A stretch of DNA of 28,788 nt from Haplomitrium mnioides (taxonomy: Eukaryota; Marchantiophyta; Haplomitriopsida; Calobryales), in the NCBI GenBank assembly GCA_049999725.1, contig JBNGIS010020547.1:1-28788 (forward strand), in the 5' to 3' direction. A program made the position numbers and the translations under genes. The notes below the pieces were generated by a model. That model did no database searches. It was not told where the DNA came from and saw only the letters and a program-made list of their open reading frames with translations. Of this stretch, positions 1-10,560 are shown one piece after another. Each line of letters opens with the position of its first letter. Position 1 is the stretch's first letter.

Positions 1-295
1 GAAGGTTTTGGAGCCACAAAAACTAGACTACGAATGGCTAGTTTGTTGTGGAGCTGTAAAATACATTGACCATCAACTTTACCTTTTTGTCGGTAAAGGT
101 GAAAAATTCAACATGAGCCATTTGATCCAAATTACAATGATTTGAGAGGAGCACAAAGCCCATATGAGGTTGCTTGAACAGTCAGAGTCGAGCATTACCC
201 TCTTCAAAGCCTCACAAAAAACATTTTTCTTCAATGAGATGAAGCCACGAGACGTCTTTACCAAGGATCTCCAATCGGCCTTCGATGACGGCAAG
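1..295 (+). pseudogene. 5' exon of decayed methyltransferase-family gene
   Basis: Reading from base 2, one frame stays open apart from a single TGA near base 150. It encodes a protein-like stretch with YIDHQLYLFVGKGEKF early and FFFNEMKPRDVFTKD late. It ends at GACGGCAAG followed by GTGAGA, a strong plant splice donor (GT at 296-297). The AAG|GTGAGA context, the codon-like composition and the position just upstream of a methyltransferase-like gene on the same strand suggest an internal or first exon of that gene. I do not recognise the domain. The start lies outside the window or is lost. The in-frame stop shows decay. The link to the downstream exons is inference from strand and spacing. Confidence 0.45.
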
Positions 296-340
296 GTGAG
301 ATCATAAAGTTTTTTTATTCATTTTAATTTCTAAGTTGCT

Positions 341-692
341 CGGAAGTCCATGTACACTTGGACTCACGATTCCATGTGCACATGGACTCGAGAGTCCATA
401 GGCAAATGAACTCTGGAGTCCATGTGTGCATGGAATCCCAAGTCTTTATGCGTATAGGCTCCTTAGTCAATGCGCGCATGGACTTAGGCTTCCTTGCTAG
501 TAAGAACACGCAAGGACTAAGAAGTCCATACGCGAATGGACAAGGGAGCCCATGCGCGTATGAACTTCCAAGTCCAAGCACGTTTGGTTCCCTAGGTACG
601 TGCATGCTTGGAATTTGTGATCCTTGCACTTCTCTGCACGATTGGACTACAGAGTCCATGCCTGCATTAACTCCAAAGTCCATGCAAGCATA
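341..692. repeat. 24-bp self-complementary tandem repeat, cluster A
   Basis: About 14 degenerate tandem units of 24 bp. The consensus is an 18-base palindrome ATGGACTCTAGAGTCCAT separated by an alternating GCGCGC spacer, so the unit is its own reverse complement up to rotation. Because 24 is a multiple of three, both strands stay open and give an 8-residue periodic peptide (for example MDSRVHRQ then MNSGVHVC); I treat these ORFs as by-products. The cluster lies just after the splice donor at 296, so it would be intronic in the methyltransferase-like gene. Confidence 0.85.
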
Positions 693-789
693 GATCTACT
701 ATAGTGTAACTTTGGGCTTAGACCAAAGGTTGAAACGCTCCTAGTCATTTACTAAAATTTTGAATTTTTTTTGCATTAAGTCATTGACA

Positions 790-2288
790 TTTTCTTGTTT
801 TTTTGTTGCCAATTCTCTCAATATTTGTTGGACTTTGTCAACGCTTACCCAAACGTGAAGCGAGTAGAAAGAGATTTCACAAAGTTTCTCATTTCTATCA
901 AACTTTTGAAAGTCAAAACAAGAGTGCATGTCCAACAACTTGTGTTGCATCCTATAGCAACTTTGATGACTTTGGTAGCAACATGTGGGCTGTTTGCTGC
1001 AAAAAAGAGAAAGGAGGCGGGTGGAGCCAGTAGAGGGTCCGAAAAAGAAGAAGCAGACACTACCCAAGAAAAATCATGTGCCTTCACCATCTGTTGAGGG
1101 GGAGTCGGTACCCTCCCCATCTCCAACCAATTTGTCTTCTACTGCCCCCTCATCTTCAACTACTAGCAACTCAGATGAGGAAGAAGAGTCGAAGCCAGTG
1201 CATGCTCCAACCTCCAGAGAAAAAAGGCAATCTCACAAAGGGTTGCGGACCTTCCAAGAACAAAAGCAAGTGGATCCTCACACAATGTTTGAGGAAGACA
1301 AGAACAAGATTCAAGAGTCTGCCATTTAGCGGTGCAGAGTCCGTGACGAAACAATTGCCATTCGGCTAGAGAATTTAAACCTTCCAAAACTAGGAATGAA
1401 TCGTTGGAGGCCATTCTAGACTAGAAGATTAAATGAAAATTTTGTAGAGCTTCTGGCGCAAAGAATGCTCACAAATAGGTATTCACATAGTTTTTTTCAT
1501 TATTGTGGTGGATCCAAATTGCGAGTTAAAAGAGAAGTGAGATTTTGACCAACGCAACCTTGACAAGTACAAATATGAGATTGCATGAGGCAATTACAAT
1601 ACTACCGCAAGGTAGCTTTTAATCACCAAATATGGAGCAAAAAATCCCATGTTGTCGCTCTATAATTGCTATGTTTTTGTAAGGTTGACACCAATAGAAG
1701 CCTGCGTCTTCGCAATTGATGACATTTACAACCAACGATACATGTTGGAAACGACATCTATTCAGAAGGTTGAGTATTGGCATCAAAGGTATATGGAAAG
1801 TGGGATGGTGTCCTCCCTAAAATTAAAAAGAGAGTTAGTGCTAGAGACTTTGGAGATAAAGCCAATGTCTACTCTTGAGAAGACTGTCATTTCTCAAGAC
1901 AATTGGTTCAAATTGGCGTTCGAAAGTGGAGCCATGGGAGTTACATCAAAGCATTATTTTGATGTGGGAGAAGAACACGATGAAGGGCCAGAAGCCAAAG
2001 GCAAAAAGATCTTTAAGAATGGAAGACATGAAGTCAACACCGTGGAGGTCCCTTGAGGGTCTTCTCGACAAAATAAAATTTTCTATTTTAAAATGGGTGG
2101 AAGCCTGAAAGCTTTCAATTGAAAAATTGTCTTAAAAACTAGAGAGACATAAGGTTTTGGTTGTGATGGTGAAGTCTTTTTGCTCCAAAGTGTACTGCAA
2201 GTCTTAGGAAGAAGCAAGGATGGAGTATCCCAATCACACTGAAGACTTGAAGATGTCATCCTTTTATTTGAGTTTTGAGAAATTGTTG
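790..2288 (+). pseudogene. Central part of decayed methyltransferase-family gene
   Basis: Coding-like sequence spread over several frames. A Cys-containing segment lies near 803-1033. Next comes a low-complexity linker rich in K, S, P and E (985-1329, with EGPKKKKQTLPKK and SDEEEESKP). A conserved block follows (about 1420-2056) with NENFVELLAQR, VDPNCELKEK, LLITKYGAKNPMLS and LTPIEACVFAIDDIYNQRY. The end is a less clear segment closing at AATTGTTG|GTAACT, a plausible splice donor at 2289. Frameshifts and stops near 1030, 1330, 1540, 1587 and 2056 show it is broken. The same block occurs inverted at 4970-6260, which supports a real ancestral protein. The 5' splice acceptor near 780-805 is not certain. 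Function of this part is unknown. Confidence 0.55.
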
Positions 2289-2345
2289 GTAACTTTCTTT
2301 TTTTTTTTTTTTCAATTCTATTTCTAAATTTGTTTTGAAAGGTTC

Positions 2346-2640
2346 GAGAGTTCATGCGCGCATGGAGTTAGTGTCCAAGCGAACATGGACTTGAGAATCC
2401 TTGCACGCTTGGACTCTAAATTCCATGCGAGCATGGAGCTTAGAGTCCTTTGTGAAGGGTTGTAGAGTTCATGTCTACATGGACTCTCAAGTACATCCTC
2501 GCATGGACTCTAGTGCCCATGCGCGCATGGACTCTCAAGTCCAAGCTCGCTTGGACACCAAGTCCATGCGACCATGGACTTGATGAGAGTCCAAGCTCGC
2601 TTTGACACTAAGTCCTTTGTGCATTTGACTTAAAGTCTTT
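2346..2640. repeat. 24-bp self-complementary tandem repeat, cluster B
   Basis: About 11-12 units of the same 24-bp family as at 341-692, here closest to the consensus (repeated ATGCGCGCATGGACTCT-type units between 2480 and 2580). It fills most of an inferred intron running from the donor at 2289 to the acceptor ending at 2683 (TGTATAG|GGGGAC). Both strands are open in the 8-residue register. Confidence 0.85.
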
Positions 2641-2683
2641 GTTTTTCGTTCTTCTGTAAAATGTTTCTTTGTGCTCTGTATAG

Positions 2684-3980
2684 GGGGACAAAACGTTCAA
2701 ACAATAGCTGGTCAAAAATTGACGGTCTTTGTTAAAGGGTGAAAGAAATTAGGGGTTGAAAAAGCCTCTACAGATGAAGACCATGCTTTGACTCTTGTCT
2801 CCTACCCCTTGCTTTTCTGCTCCATTGCCAAAAAGCAAGAGAGTGGAAGGAAATGCAGCAAAATGAAGTTGTTGCCTCTCTAACCAAAGGAGGACCTGAA
2901 GAGCAAGACAAGGACTTAATGTCGTATGTCGATGGACTCAATGTGGCATTTTATAAAGTCCACAGAGAGGCTAATGCTTGAAAGTTGAAGGGATTAGTGA
3001 AACCTAGATGTTTCACTTTAGTTATTGTTGATATTCCTTATGGTTATAACCTTAAGAAATGTAAGCATGATGATTCAAAACCCTTCACTAAGGTTGACAT
3101 TTTTGACATGGTTTCTTCTTTTGCGGATATTACAACTTTGGATTTTTGGTCTTTTGTTATTATCTATTCTTCCCAACAATTCGGTATTGTTAAGATTGCT
3201 CTACTAGAGGTTTGCTATGCCATCGACCACAATGTCTGGTAAGTTTTATTTTGATTTTTTCATATGTTAGATTATCTGTTTTATTTTTCCTTTACTTTCT
3301 GTCCTTTATCCCATCTGTTTGTTTTTATTACTACAAGGACAAAAACAATATTCATCATTCGGGTGGTCCCAGAATTGCTCACGCCTACAAGTATTTGACT
3401 ATGGGCTACTGGACTAAAGAGGGCAAGCGGAGCATGAAGCTTTTCAACTTGCAAACCGATGATGCAACTGGGCGTCTTTGACAAATTATGCGGAGTGTTT
3501 TCAACTTCCCAGTTGTTTGGCAAAGCTCAAACATCCATAACATGATGCTCTTTTGAATGTCTACCAAAAACATTAGGCTTTGTATAATTATTTTATTGAC
3601 CATTTGTCAACAAACCAAGATTAGATCTTAGATCTTTGCTATAGGTTCGGCACATGCCTATTTGTGCTTTGAAGTTGATGCAAAACTGCATTGCCGTTGA
3701 ATATGATAGACATCAGTCTATCTATATTCCCCAAAGAGTTTTGACAATGGTTTTTTTGCTATTTGATGTGATGGAATCATAGATTGTTTATCTGTACCAT
3801 AAGGAGCTTGTTCCTTTGAGTACTATTGGTGCATCTGGCAATTCAATTGCAATTTATGGGACTGGAAAATATTGGCAGGATTCTCTAGTGACTGTAGATG
3901 CCAAAGCTTCACTTCATATTGATTTAGATGAGACCATTCCTTCTAAAGAGGATAGAGCTGAAGCTGTAACATTCCACTGA
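2684..3980 (+). pseudogene. Decayed DNA-methyltransferase-like domain, permuted (motif IV before motif I)
   Basis: The reconstructed reading passes through several frames. A lead-in YVDGLNVAFYKVHREA (about 2925-2975) precedes VIVDIPYGYNL (about 3020-3052), which matches the DPPY-type catalytic motif IV with I in place of the first P. Then come HDDSKPFTKVDIFDMVSS and, after an intron, SGGPRIAHAYKYLTMGYWT and KEGKRSMKLFN. Near 3590-3650 an SAM-binding motif I remnant reads ILDLC followed by FGT, and near 3680-3740 NCIAVEYDRHQSIYIPQR corresponds to the acidic motif II strand region. Motif IV before motif I is the order of beta-class N4-cytosine/N6-adenine DNA methyltransferases. Frameshifts after 3338, near 3480 and 3540, and a TAG beside motif I indicate a pseudogene. 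The family call rests on motif order only; substrate unknown. Confidence 0.55.
3239..3337 (+). other. Short GT-AG intron inside methyltransferase-like domain
   Basis: The exon frame runs to AATGTCTG, then GTAAGTTTTA; the 99-bp segment is T-rich with a polypyrimidine tract and ends TTACTACAAG before GACAAAAAC. Splicing joins a V-W pair to a T-K-x-N-I-H-H segment if one lost base is allowed at the A-run after the junction. This is a spliceosomal intron, which argues that the gene is a resident eukaryotic one and not bacterial contamination. Confidence 0.6.
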
Positions 3981-4224
3981 TGTATTTTTTTGTAAATAAT
4001 AAAGTATTTTTTTCACAAAACATTATTGGTTTGGTCTTTATTCTTGCTGCATTCCAAATCAAATTTATAAAGTATTTTCTTGACGATTTAGTTTTGTTCG
4101 CAAAATGATTTTTGAGCACAAAGTACTAGTTTTCGTAAAAATCAGCAGTGAAGTCTTTGTTGGTATGGAAGTTCTTTTTCTTTTTATATTTATTTTTGTA
4201 TAAGTTCTCTTTGATCATGAGTTT

Positions 4225-4640
4225 TTAGAGTTCTTGCCTAGAAGGACTTCGGAAGTCCTTACGTCCAAGTACTCAGTAGTCCATGCTCACTAAGGCCTTA
4301 GTTGTCCATGCACGCATGGGCTTTAGTTGTCCAAGCACAAGTAGGCTTTAGTTCTCCATGCACACATGGGACTCTACAAGCCAAGTGTGCATGGGCTTTA
4401 GTTGTCCCTACATACACGTGATTCAGTAGTCCATGCACGCATAGGCTTTAACAGCCTTTTCACCCGTTCGCTTCAACAATCCTCTTGCATCTACACTTTA
4501 GGGTTCTAGTTCAAAGTTCCTACACATAAGAGCTTCAACATTCCACGCACACCTAAGCTTCAACATTCCAAGAGCAAAGGAGCTTTACCAGTCCCTATGT
4601 GCATAAGCTTTAAGACTACGGTTCAAAGTTTGTGTGCATC
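4225..4640. repeat. 24-bp self-complementary tandem repeat, cluster C (degenerate)
   Basis: Repeated blocks such as TAGTCCATGCACGCATGGGC and TTTAGTTGTCCAAGCAC recur through 4260-4460 and fade out by about 4640 (CTTCAACATTCC variants). It is clearly the same family as the clusters at 341 and 2346 but more diverged and shifted towards a TTTAGTTGTCC flavour. It lies about 250 bp beyond the end of the methyltransferase-like domain. Confidence 0.7.
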
Positions 4641-4969
4641 TAAACGTCCTTTTTTGTTGAATATGTCTCTGATAAAATTTGAATGTTTTTATCAACTTTG
4701 AAAATTAACAATATCATTGTTAGTTTTGAAAATATTCAACAACAAATTTCTTGTACGTTTAGTATATATTCTGTTTGGTGATGCTCGTGCTTTGAATAGA
4801 AGAAATTGTGATAAAATTCTCATAAGAAGATTTGTTTTTAATACATTGTGCACTTGAAATAAGTAATTTAGATATAAAAATTTATATTTGTTTTGCAAAA
4901 AAATATTACTAGAATCAAATTCATGATTTTTGATGCTAAATTTTCAAAATTGGTTTTTGCGAATGTCAA
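4641..4969. other. AT-rich spacer, no gene seen
   Basis: Very AT-rich sequence with only a short open frame on the minus strand and no recognisable motif. It separates the plus-strand methyltransferase-like gene with its trailing repeat cluster from the inverted second copy. Confidence 0.5.
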
Positions 4970-6260
4970 ATGAAACAGAAACTCAGTAGCGGTTTTCGGT
5001 TCAAAGTAGTGGTTGTTATGGATAGGATATTCTATCTTTGTCTCCTCTCATGTAGCACAACATACCTCCAAACAAAAGGATTTGACCATTACTGCCAAAA
5101 CTTTGTGCCTCTCAAGCTCTCAAGACATCTCCTTAATCAAAAGCTCTCCGACCTCCACCCTCTTCAAAACAGAAATTTTGATTTCATCAAGAAAACCCTA
5201 AAGAGACCTCCAAGACGCCTACTTCATACTCTCAATTCTCAAAGAACCTTTGGCTTTAGGATTTTTGCCTTTCATCAAGCTCTTCTCCCACATTCCAAAA
5301 ATAACTACTTGTAGCTCCCACAACTCTCCACTAAAAAAGGCCAATTGAAACCTTTTATCTTAAGAAGTCATGGTCTTCTCAATGGTAGACTTTGGTTTTA
5401 TGTCAGAAGACTCCAAAACCAACTTCCGCTTTAACTTTTGGGATGAAATCATCTTGCTCTCCATGAACCTCTAATGCCAATACTTGACCTTTTGAATTGA
5501 AGTCATCTCCAACTGGTATTGCTAGTGATAGTTGTTATCTATTGCGAATATTTGGGCTTATGTAGGTATAAGCCCAATATAAACATGACAGCTGAAGAGC
5601 TACAACATAGGATTTTTTTCTCCATACTTAGTAATCACAAGTTGCCTTGTAGCAACACTGTGATTCCATCTAGCAATCTTGGAGCAGTACTTGTCATGGC
5701 TTCTAATGTTGAACTCTGACCTATCCTTCAACTCGCACTTTGGGTTCACAACCACTATGAAAAATGAGTGAGCAACCTTGTTGGTGTAAATTCTCTTGGC
5801 AAGTAGCTCCAGAAAATCCTCATTCAATTGTCTTATCTAGAAAGGCCCTAGTTGTCTATTCCATACTTCGACATATTAAGGTTCTTGAGCTAAATAGTTT
5901 TTGTTTCCACACAAACCTTGCAACTCTGGATAGCATATTCGCAAATTTTATTTTTAAATTCCTCGTAAAAATATGAGGATCAACCTATTCCCTCTCTTGA
6001 AATGTCCTAAGCCACTTGTGCACTTATCACTTTGATCTTGATGTTGGTGGTTTGTGCATGGGTTCAAGCTCAATCTCTTCTTCAAAGCTGCTCAAAGAGG
6101 AAGAAAGGAAAAAAAGCTTGGAGGAGGCAATGAACAAACTGGCTCCTTACAAGTTGACTATGCTTGCACAAGTTTCTTCTTTGGCAAAACTGACTTTTTC
6201 TTTGTTGAGCCTTCTATCAGCTCAACTAACTTTTATTTTTTGAGTTGACAATCCACTAGT
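4970..6260 (-). pseudogene. Inverted second copy of the methyltransferase-family central region
   Basis: On the minus strand 5827-5600 reads MNEDFLELLAKR, SFFIVVVNPKCELKD and RQLVITKYGEKNPML, matching NENFVELLAQR, VDPNCELKEK and LLITKYGAKNPML at 1430-1660 on the plus strand. Further matches extend both ways: around 5900-5980 an FKNKI...YAIQSCKV block parallels DKNKIQESAI...CRV at 1300-1340, and around 5280-5320 a WE, KGK and PKAK block parallels 1930-2010. Similarity ends near 4980, before any methyltransferase motifs. Many stops and frameshifts. No methyltransferase domain of this copy is visible, so it is truncated. Confidence 0.6.
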
Positions 6261-6506
6261 TGCTTTAATTGCAAACGTTGCTATACTTAGATGAGGAATA
6301 TATTGAGCAATACTCAATCCAGGTTTAATCTTCAAAAGCTTTTGACTGAATGAGAATTTGATGAACTCTCCTTCAACTCACTTTGCATCCAAGTACCCGT
6401 TGACAAAATAAGATAGAAACTATAAAAATTGAAACATAAAAAAGGTGTTAAGAATCAAAACTTTAAATTAAAAAACCTATAACCAGACCAAACAAAATTG
6501 ACTGAT

Positions 6507-6645
6507 AGGACTCACAAGCCTATGCGTGCATGGACTTGTGAGTCTAGTTGGGCAAGGACAACCAAATCTTAGAGCACACTAACTTGTGTGTTCATGCACA
6601 CATAGACTCTAGAGTAATATACTCATAGACTTCATAGTCCAAGAG
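6507..6645. repeat. 24-bp self-complementary repeat, cluster D (short)
   Basis: About five degenerate units (for example CTATGCGTGCATGGACTTGT and TGCACACATAGACTCTAGAG). On the minus strand it lies upstream of the second gene copy, the same relative position as cluster A upstream of the first copy, so the cluster may have been duplicated with the gene as intron content. Confidence 0.65.
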
Positions 6646-8590
6646 TCAAATAAATATAATTTTAGTCACTTTGTCAACATCTTCCAGTGGGTTGTCTTTA
6701 TAGAGTTGTAGAGAAAAGCTCTCCCAATCATCCCTATATACTTGAATAATCTCTCTCATCCATGCTCTCAACTGTAACACAAATGCTTAAATCTTTCACT
6801 CTCTAGAACTTTGTTGAGCTCTATCTCTCAAGCATAGTATTTCAAGTATTTAGAGATGTTTCTCCCATCAAATTAGTTCAACAATCCAACAACAGATTAC
6901 AAAGCTCTATTGACCATTACTACTTTTTGATCACAAGCTTGTTGTTGCTTCATAAAGAGAAGAAATGCTTGGAACATTTGTGTAGTAGTTGGATCCAATT
7001 ATAATGTTAGTGTTCCTAGCCCACAAGAACCCATAGTGATTCTCTAAGCTTCTAGAGTCTCACACTCTCTCCACCTGAGAGGTTTACGGTAGGTTTACCA
7101 ACTGTCGCATACCAATTATTTAGTTCTAGGAATACACAAGGTACATAGATGCGAAGAATATTGTGTGAAAGACATAAGGTTTTTGGCTTACAATATTGAA
7201 ATTAAGTTAATCTGGCGGAGATTCATTACCTCATGGGTTCATGGATTCGATTTCTCTCAATCTCAAAAGAGAAAATAAAAGATTTTTCAAGGAGAATGCA
7301 AGGTTTGCTTGTTTCTCAAATAAAAAACTCTCAGAATGAAATTAAAATTGCATAATAAAGTCGTGTGCAAAATTGTAGCTAGAAATTCACAGCAAAATAC
7401 TACTACTAATAGGAATTTAATAATTTTTTGAAAAACTGAAAAGACAACACTCATGGACTTTTCAAGAAGCAACTTCTTTAATTCAAATAGTATGGCTTTG
7501 AAATTTTATGTAAAATCTTATCACACTAGTATCTATTTTCTCACAAGTTTTCAGCTCCTATGCCAATCTTGATAGAAGGAAATAATTCACAACTCAAAGT
7601 CAAAAAAAAGAGTGAATTTAAAGAACCTCATATATTTGCTCTCAACTTCAATTGGCTGTTTGAGAACACCTCCAACTCCAAATGAATCAAAACTAGACAC
7701 CAAGTTGTAGCCCTTATTTTCCAGCTTTCCAATGATACTCTGCTTGTTTTCTGAGCCCTGCACAAACTTTTACTCCAATGGAAACTCCTCAAACCTCCAG
7801 AAAATCGACCCCTTTCTTTCATTTCCTTTATGTTTTTACTAAAAGAAAGTTAACTCATATTCTTTTTGTTATAAGAGCATAAGCAAATGAGCTATTTGAG
7901 CTATTGAAACACAAACAAGATAGAAACAAGAGAGAAAAAATTTTCTTCCTCAATCAGATGATCATTCAATAATGCCTTACAATGTTTGACACCGACTATT
8001 TAATATTTACTCAAAAAAAACCTTTGATGAAGACTTGAGAAAAACTCCACTCCAAATCAGGTCAGAATGTCAATAGTAAGATCCTATTGCTCACCATATA
8101 TAATAGTTGTTATAGCACTGGAACAGGTAAGTTCATTACCGAAGTCAAAAAATTATCATCGAAATGATACACAATCCATTGTCGAAAATGATTTCTAGGG
8201 ATAATTCTCAACCCAATAAAGAAAGGATTTGGAAGAGGAAAGTTTGAAACATCACTCCATCTCTGATTTCTTGATCCATAAACACCTTTAGCTTCACTGC
8301 ATGACTCTCTTGCATTGATCACCAACTTAACTAGTTTGCCTTGAACTTGTCTTTTGATGTATGGCTTTCTGCTTATTCTCTCTTCTTTTTATCTTAAAAA
8401 TATACTAGAACATGATAGAGAGAACTCTTTAAAATCCAATAGGCTGACCCTTTTTCTATCCATAATATCTAGAGCATCTTCCACGTTGTGCTGACATATA
8501 CTACTTTTTCTTTTCTAGAAGGTTCCGAAAAGTACGTTTGTTGCTTCTTCTCTTATTTTCTTTGAATTTATCATAGGTAAGTAGGTATTT
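6646..8590. other. No recognisable gene
   Basis: AT-rich sequence with only short open frames on both strands (the longest, 8110-8325 minus and 7628-7822 minus, have no recognised domain). It could hold upstream exons of the inverted methyltransferase-family copy or eroded transposon sequence; I could not support either. No tRNA or rRNA gene was seen. Confidence 0.4.
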
Positions 8591-8601
8591 TTCCCTTCTT
8601 T

Positions 8602-9432
8602 TTGTTACTTTTTTACTCATTAGCCAAATCTCAACACGAAAACAAACATAATCGACCAATCAAACATAAGTGTTCTTTATCTAGACCAAAACCCAAATAT
8701 GTAAATCTTTTACATGACGATTCTTTGTCAAAACTCCATCATGAAGAGAGCTTTATAAAAAAGAAACTTGATCTAGTGTTGATTTTGAAGTTGAGAAGAA
8801 TTTTATGTTTCCAAAGTAATTGTTTGTCATTGAGCAAGACAAATTTTATTAGAGCTCTTAGAGAAACGTACTTTTGGCAAAGGATAAAGAATCAAAATAT
8901 CACATTACAATGGAGAATACCTAGAAAAGATTCAAACATTGGCAATCAATTTAGTTTGCTTGGCGGTACCTTTGTATGTAGAAATGCATTCAAATTACTA
9001 TTATCCATGGGGATTAATAGAATCAAAATGATACAAGAACTTAGGAATGTAGATCCTAGAGGCACTTTTGGCAAGAGAGATTTATCTGCTAAATGGGTAT
9101 TTTTACATGAGTGAATAGATAAGTTTTTTTTTTCAAAGACACTATAATAGAACATCAACTCATAAAATATATTATTTGCATCATAATTTACCAAATGGGA
9201 AGTTTATAAATACTATGCAACTTATTTGAAAGAGAAAAATCCTGATTGCATTTTAAGTTTCTCTAGTTTTGCAACACATTGGAGAATGCTTTTTGGGAGA
9301 GATCTGTTTTGGAGTCTCACAAAGGTTAAAAAATGCTTTGGCTTTTGCAATCTAAGATTATTATATTGCCTTTTCTATTCTTTATCTAATAAGTTTTTTT
9401 TGAATTTAGTGAACTTAACAAATTCTTGTTAG
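8602..9432 (+). pseudogene. Fragment of unidentified transposase-like protein
   Basis: A 170-residue open frame (8602-9114) followed, after frameshift and stop, by a second piece in 9190-9432. The first carries KNQNITLQWRIPRKDSN, FSLLGGTFVCRNAFKLLL and RGTFGKRDLSAKW; the second carries WEVYKYYATYLKEKNPDCI and SFATHWRMLFG. The order (a VCRxAF segment, a basic GTFGKRD segment, then an HWR segment followed by a basic patch) recalls N-terminal parts of transposase-derived proteins of unknown function in plants and animals, but no DDE catalytic part is visible and I cannot assign a family. The first codon of the long frame is TTG, so it is not a real start; a GTAAGT at 8577 and a CATTAG near 8620 may be remnants of splice sites. 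Confidence 0.35.
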
Positions 9433-9474
9433 GCACTATATATTAAGCGCTCACACATATAGTCTAGGAGAGAA

Positions 9475-10560
9475 TGCAAATCATTATTGTTACTTGTAAC
9501 CTTAGACATCAATATTGTTTATTATCATTGTTTGGAACCCTATACGTGCATAAAGTCTAAGCAAGCTTAGGAATCATTATTGTTGTTTGTAGCTCTATGT
9601 GCACATAAGGCTCACTATTTTTTTTAGAGACTTGTGTGCACATAGAGTCTAAGTGAGCTTGGGAATTCTTATTGTTGTTTGTAACTCTAAGCATGCATAA
9701 AGTTTATTATTGTTGTTTGTAACTCTAAACATGTATATGGTTCTTTATTGTTGACTGGAACCCTATGCATGCATAGACTCTAAGCAAGCTTAGAAATTGT
9801 TATTGTTGTTTGTAACCCTTGTTGCATTTAGGGTTTGTTATTGTTGTTTGGAACCCTATACTTGCATTGAATGTAAGCAAACCTATGATTCGTTATTGTT
9901 GTTTATAGCCCTTTGCATGCATATGACTGGTTATTGTTGCTTGGAACCCTCTCCATATATAGAGTCTAAGCAAGCCTATGAATCATTATTGTTGTTTGTA
10001 TCCCTAAATGTGCTTAAGAATCATTATTGTTGCTCGGAACCCACTACGCGCTTATGGTTTATATGAGCATAGGATGCATTATTGTTGTTTGTACCTATTT
10101 GCATGCCAAATGTTTTGTTATATTTGTTTGTAGCCTTTTACATGCCTAGAGTCTTTGCATGCAAAAGATTTTTGTTTAACCGTGCATGTAATTTTTTATT
10201 TTCATTTCTACCTCCTAGCATGATAATTGTTTATGAACACAAGGGATTCTTTAAAGTTTGTAAACCAAGTTGTGTTTGAGACTCAAAGCCTAGTTTGAAA
10301 TTTTGTTGTGGTTGTTTCTAACCTACTATACATCTAGAATCCAAGCGCATATTGAACTCATTGCTTTTGTTTGTAGCATAATTGTATTAGAATCTAGGTG
10401 CGTTTGAGACTTAGACTCCTTGTGCCCAAGAGACTCCATGCGCATAAAACATTTGTTGTTGTTGTTGTTGGTAACTCGTTGTCTACTTGGGACTTTGTGA
10501 ATGCATGAGATTCATTTCTTCTAGTGTTCTTTTATAATTATAGAGCTAGTGTTGTGGTTT
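9475..10560. repeat. Degenerate composite tandem repeat (about 90-100 bp higher-order unit)
   Basis: Recurring TTATTGTTGTTTGGAACCCT or TTATTGTTGTTTGTAACTCT, followed by ATGCATGCATAGAGTCTAAG and CAAGCTTAGGAATC-like sequence. Long subunits (about 55 bp) with the AGTCTAAGCAAGCTTAG palindrome alternate with short subunits (about 38 bp) that lack it. At least ten subunits are clear to about 10100, then they decay. Each long subunit holds two inverted repeats (ATGCATGCAT and CTAAGC-AA-GCTTAG). Adjacent to the 3' end of the copia remnant. Confidence 0.75.

Noticed and set aside
341-692. CRISPR-like array
   Set aside because: There are no unique spacers: the units are contiguous and degenerate, and the host is a plant.
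324-693. Overlapping 111- and 119-residue proteins on opposite strands
   Set aside because: They are translations of the self-complementary 24-bp repeat, which is open on both strands by construction.
2684-3980. Bacterial contamination or a prokaryotic methylase gene
   Set aside because: A 99-bp T-rich GT-AG intron interrupts the domain, and the surroundings are plant repeats on both sides.
9197-9432. Independent small gene of 68 residues
   Set aside because: It continues the protein pattern of the preceding frame after a frameshift, so it is part of the same broken coding region.
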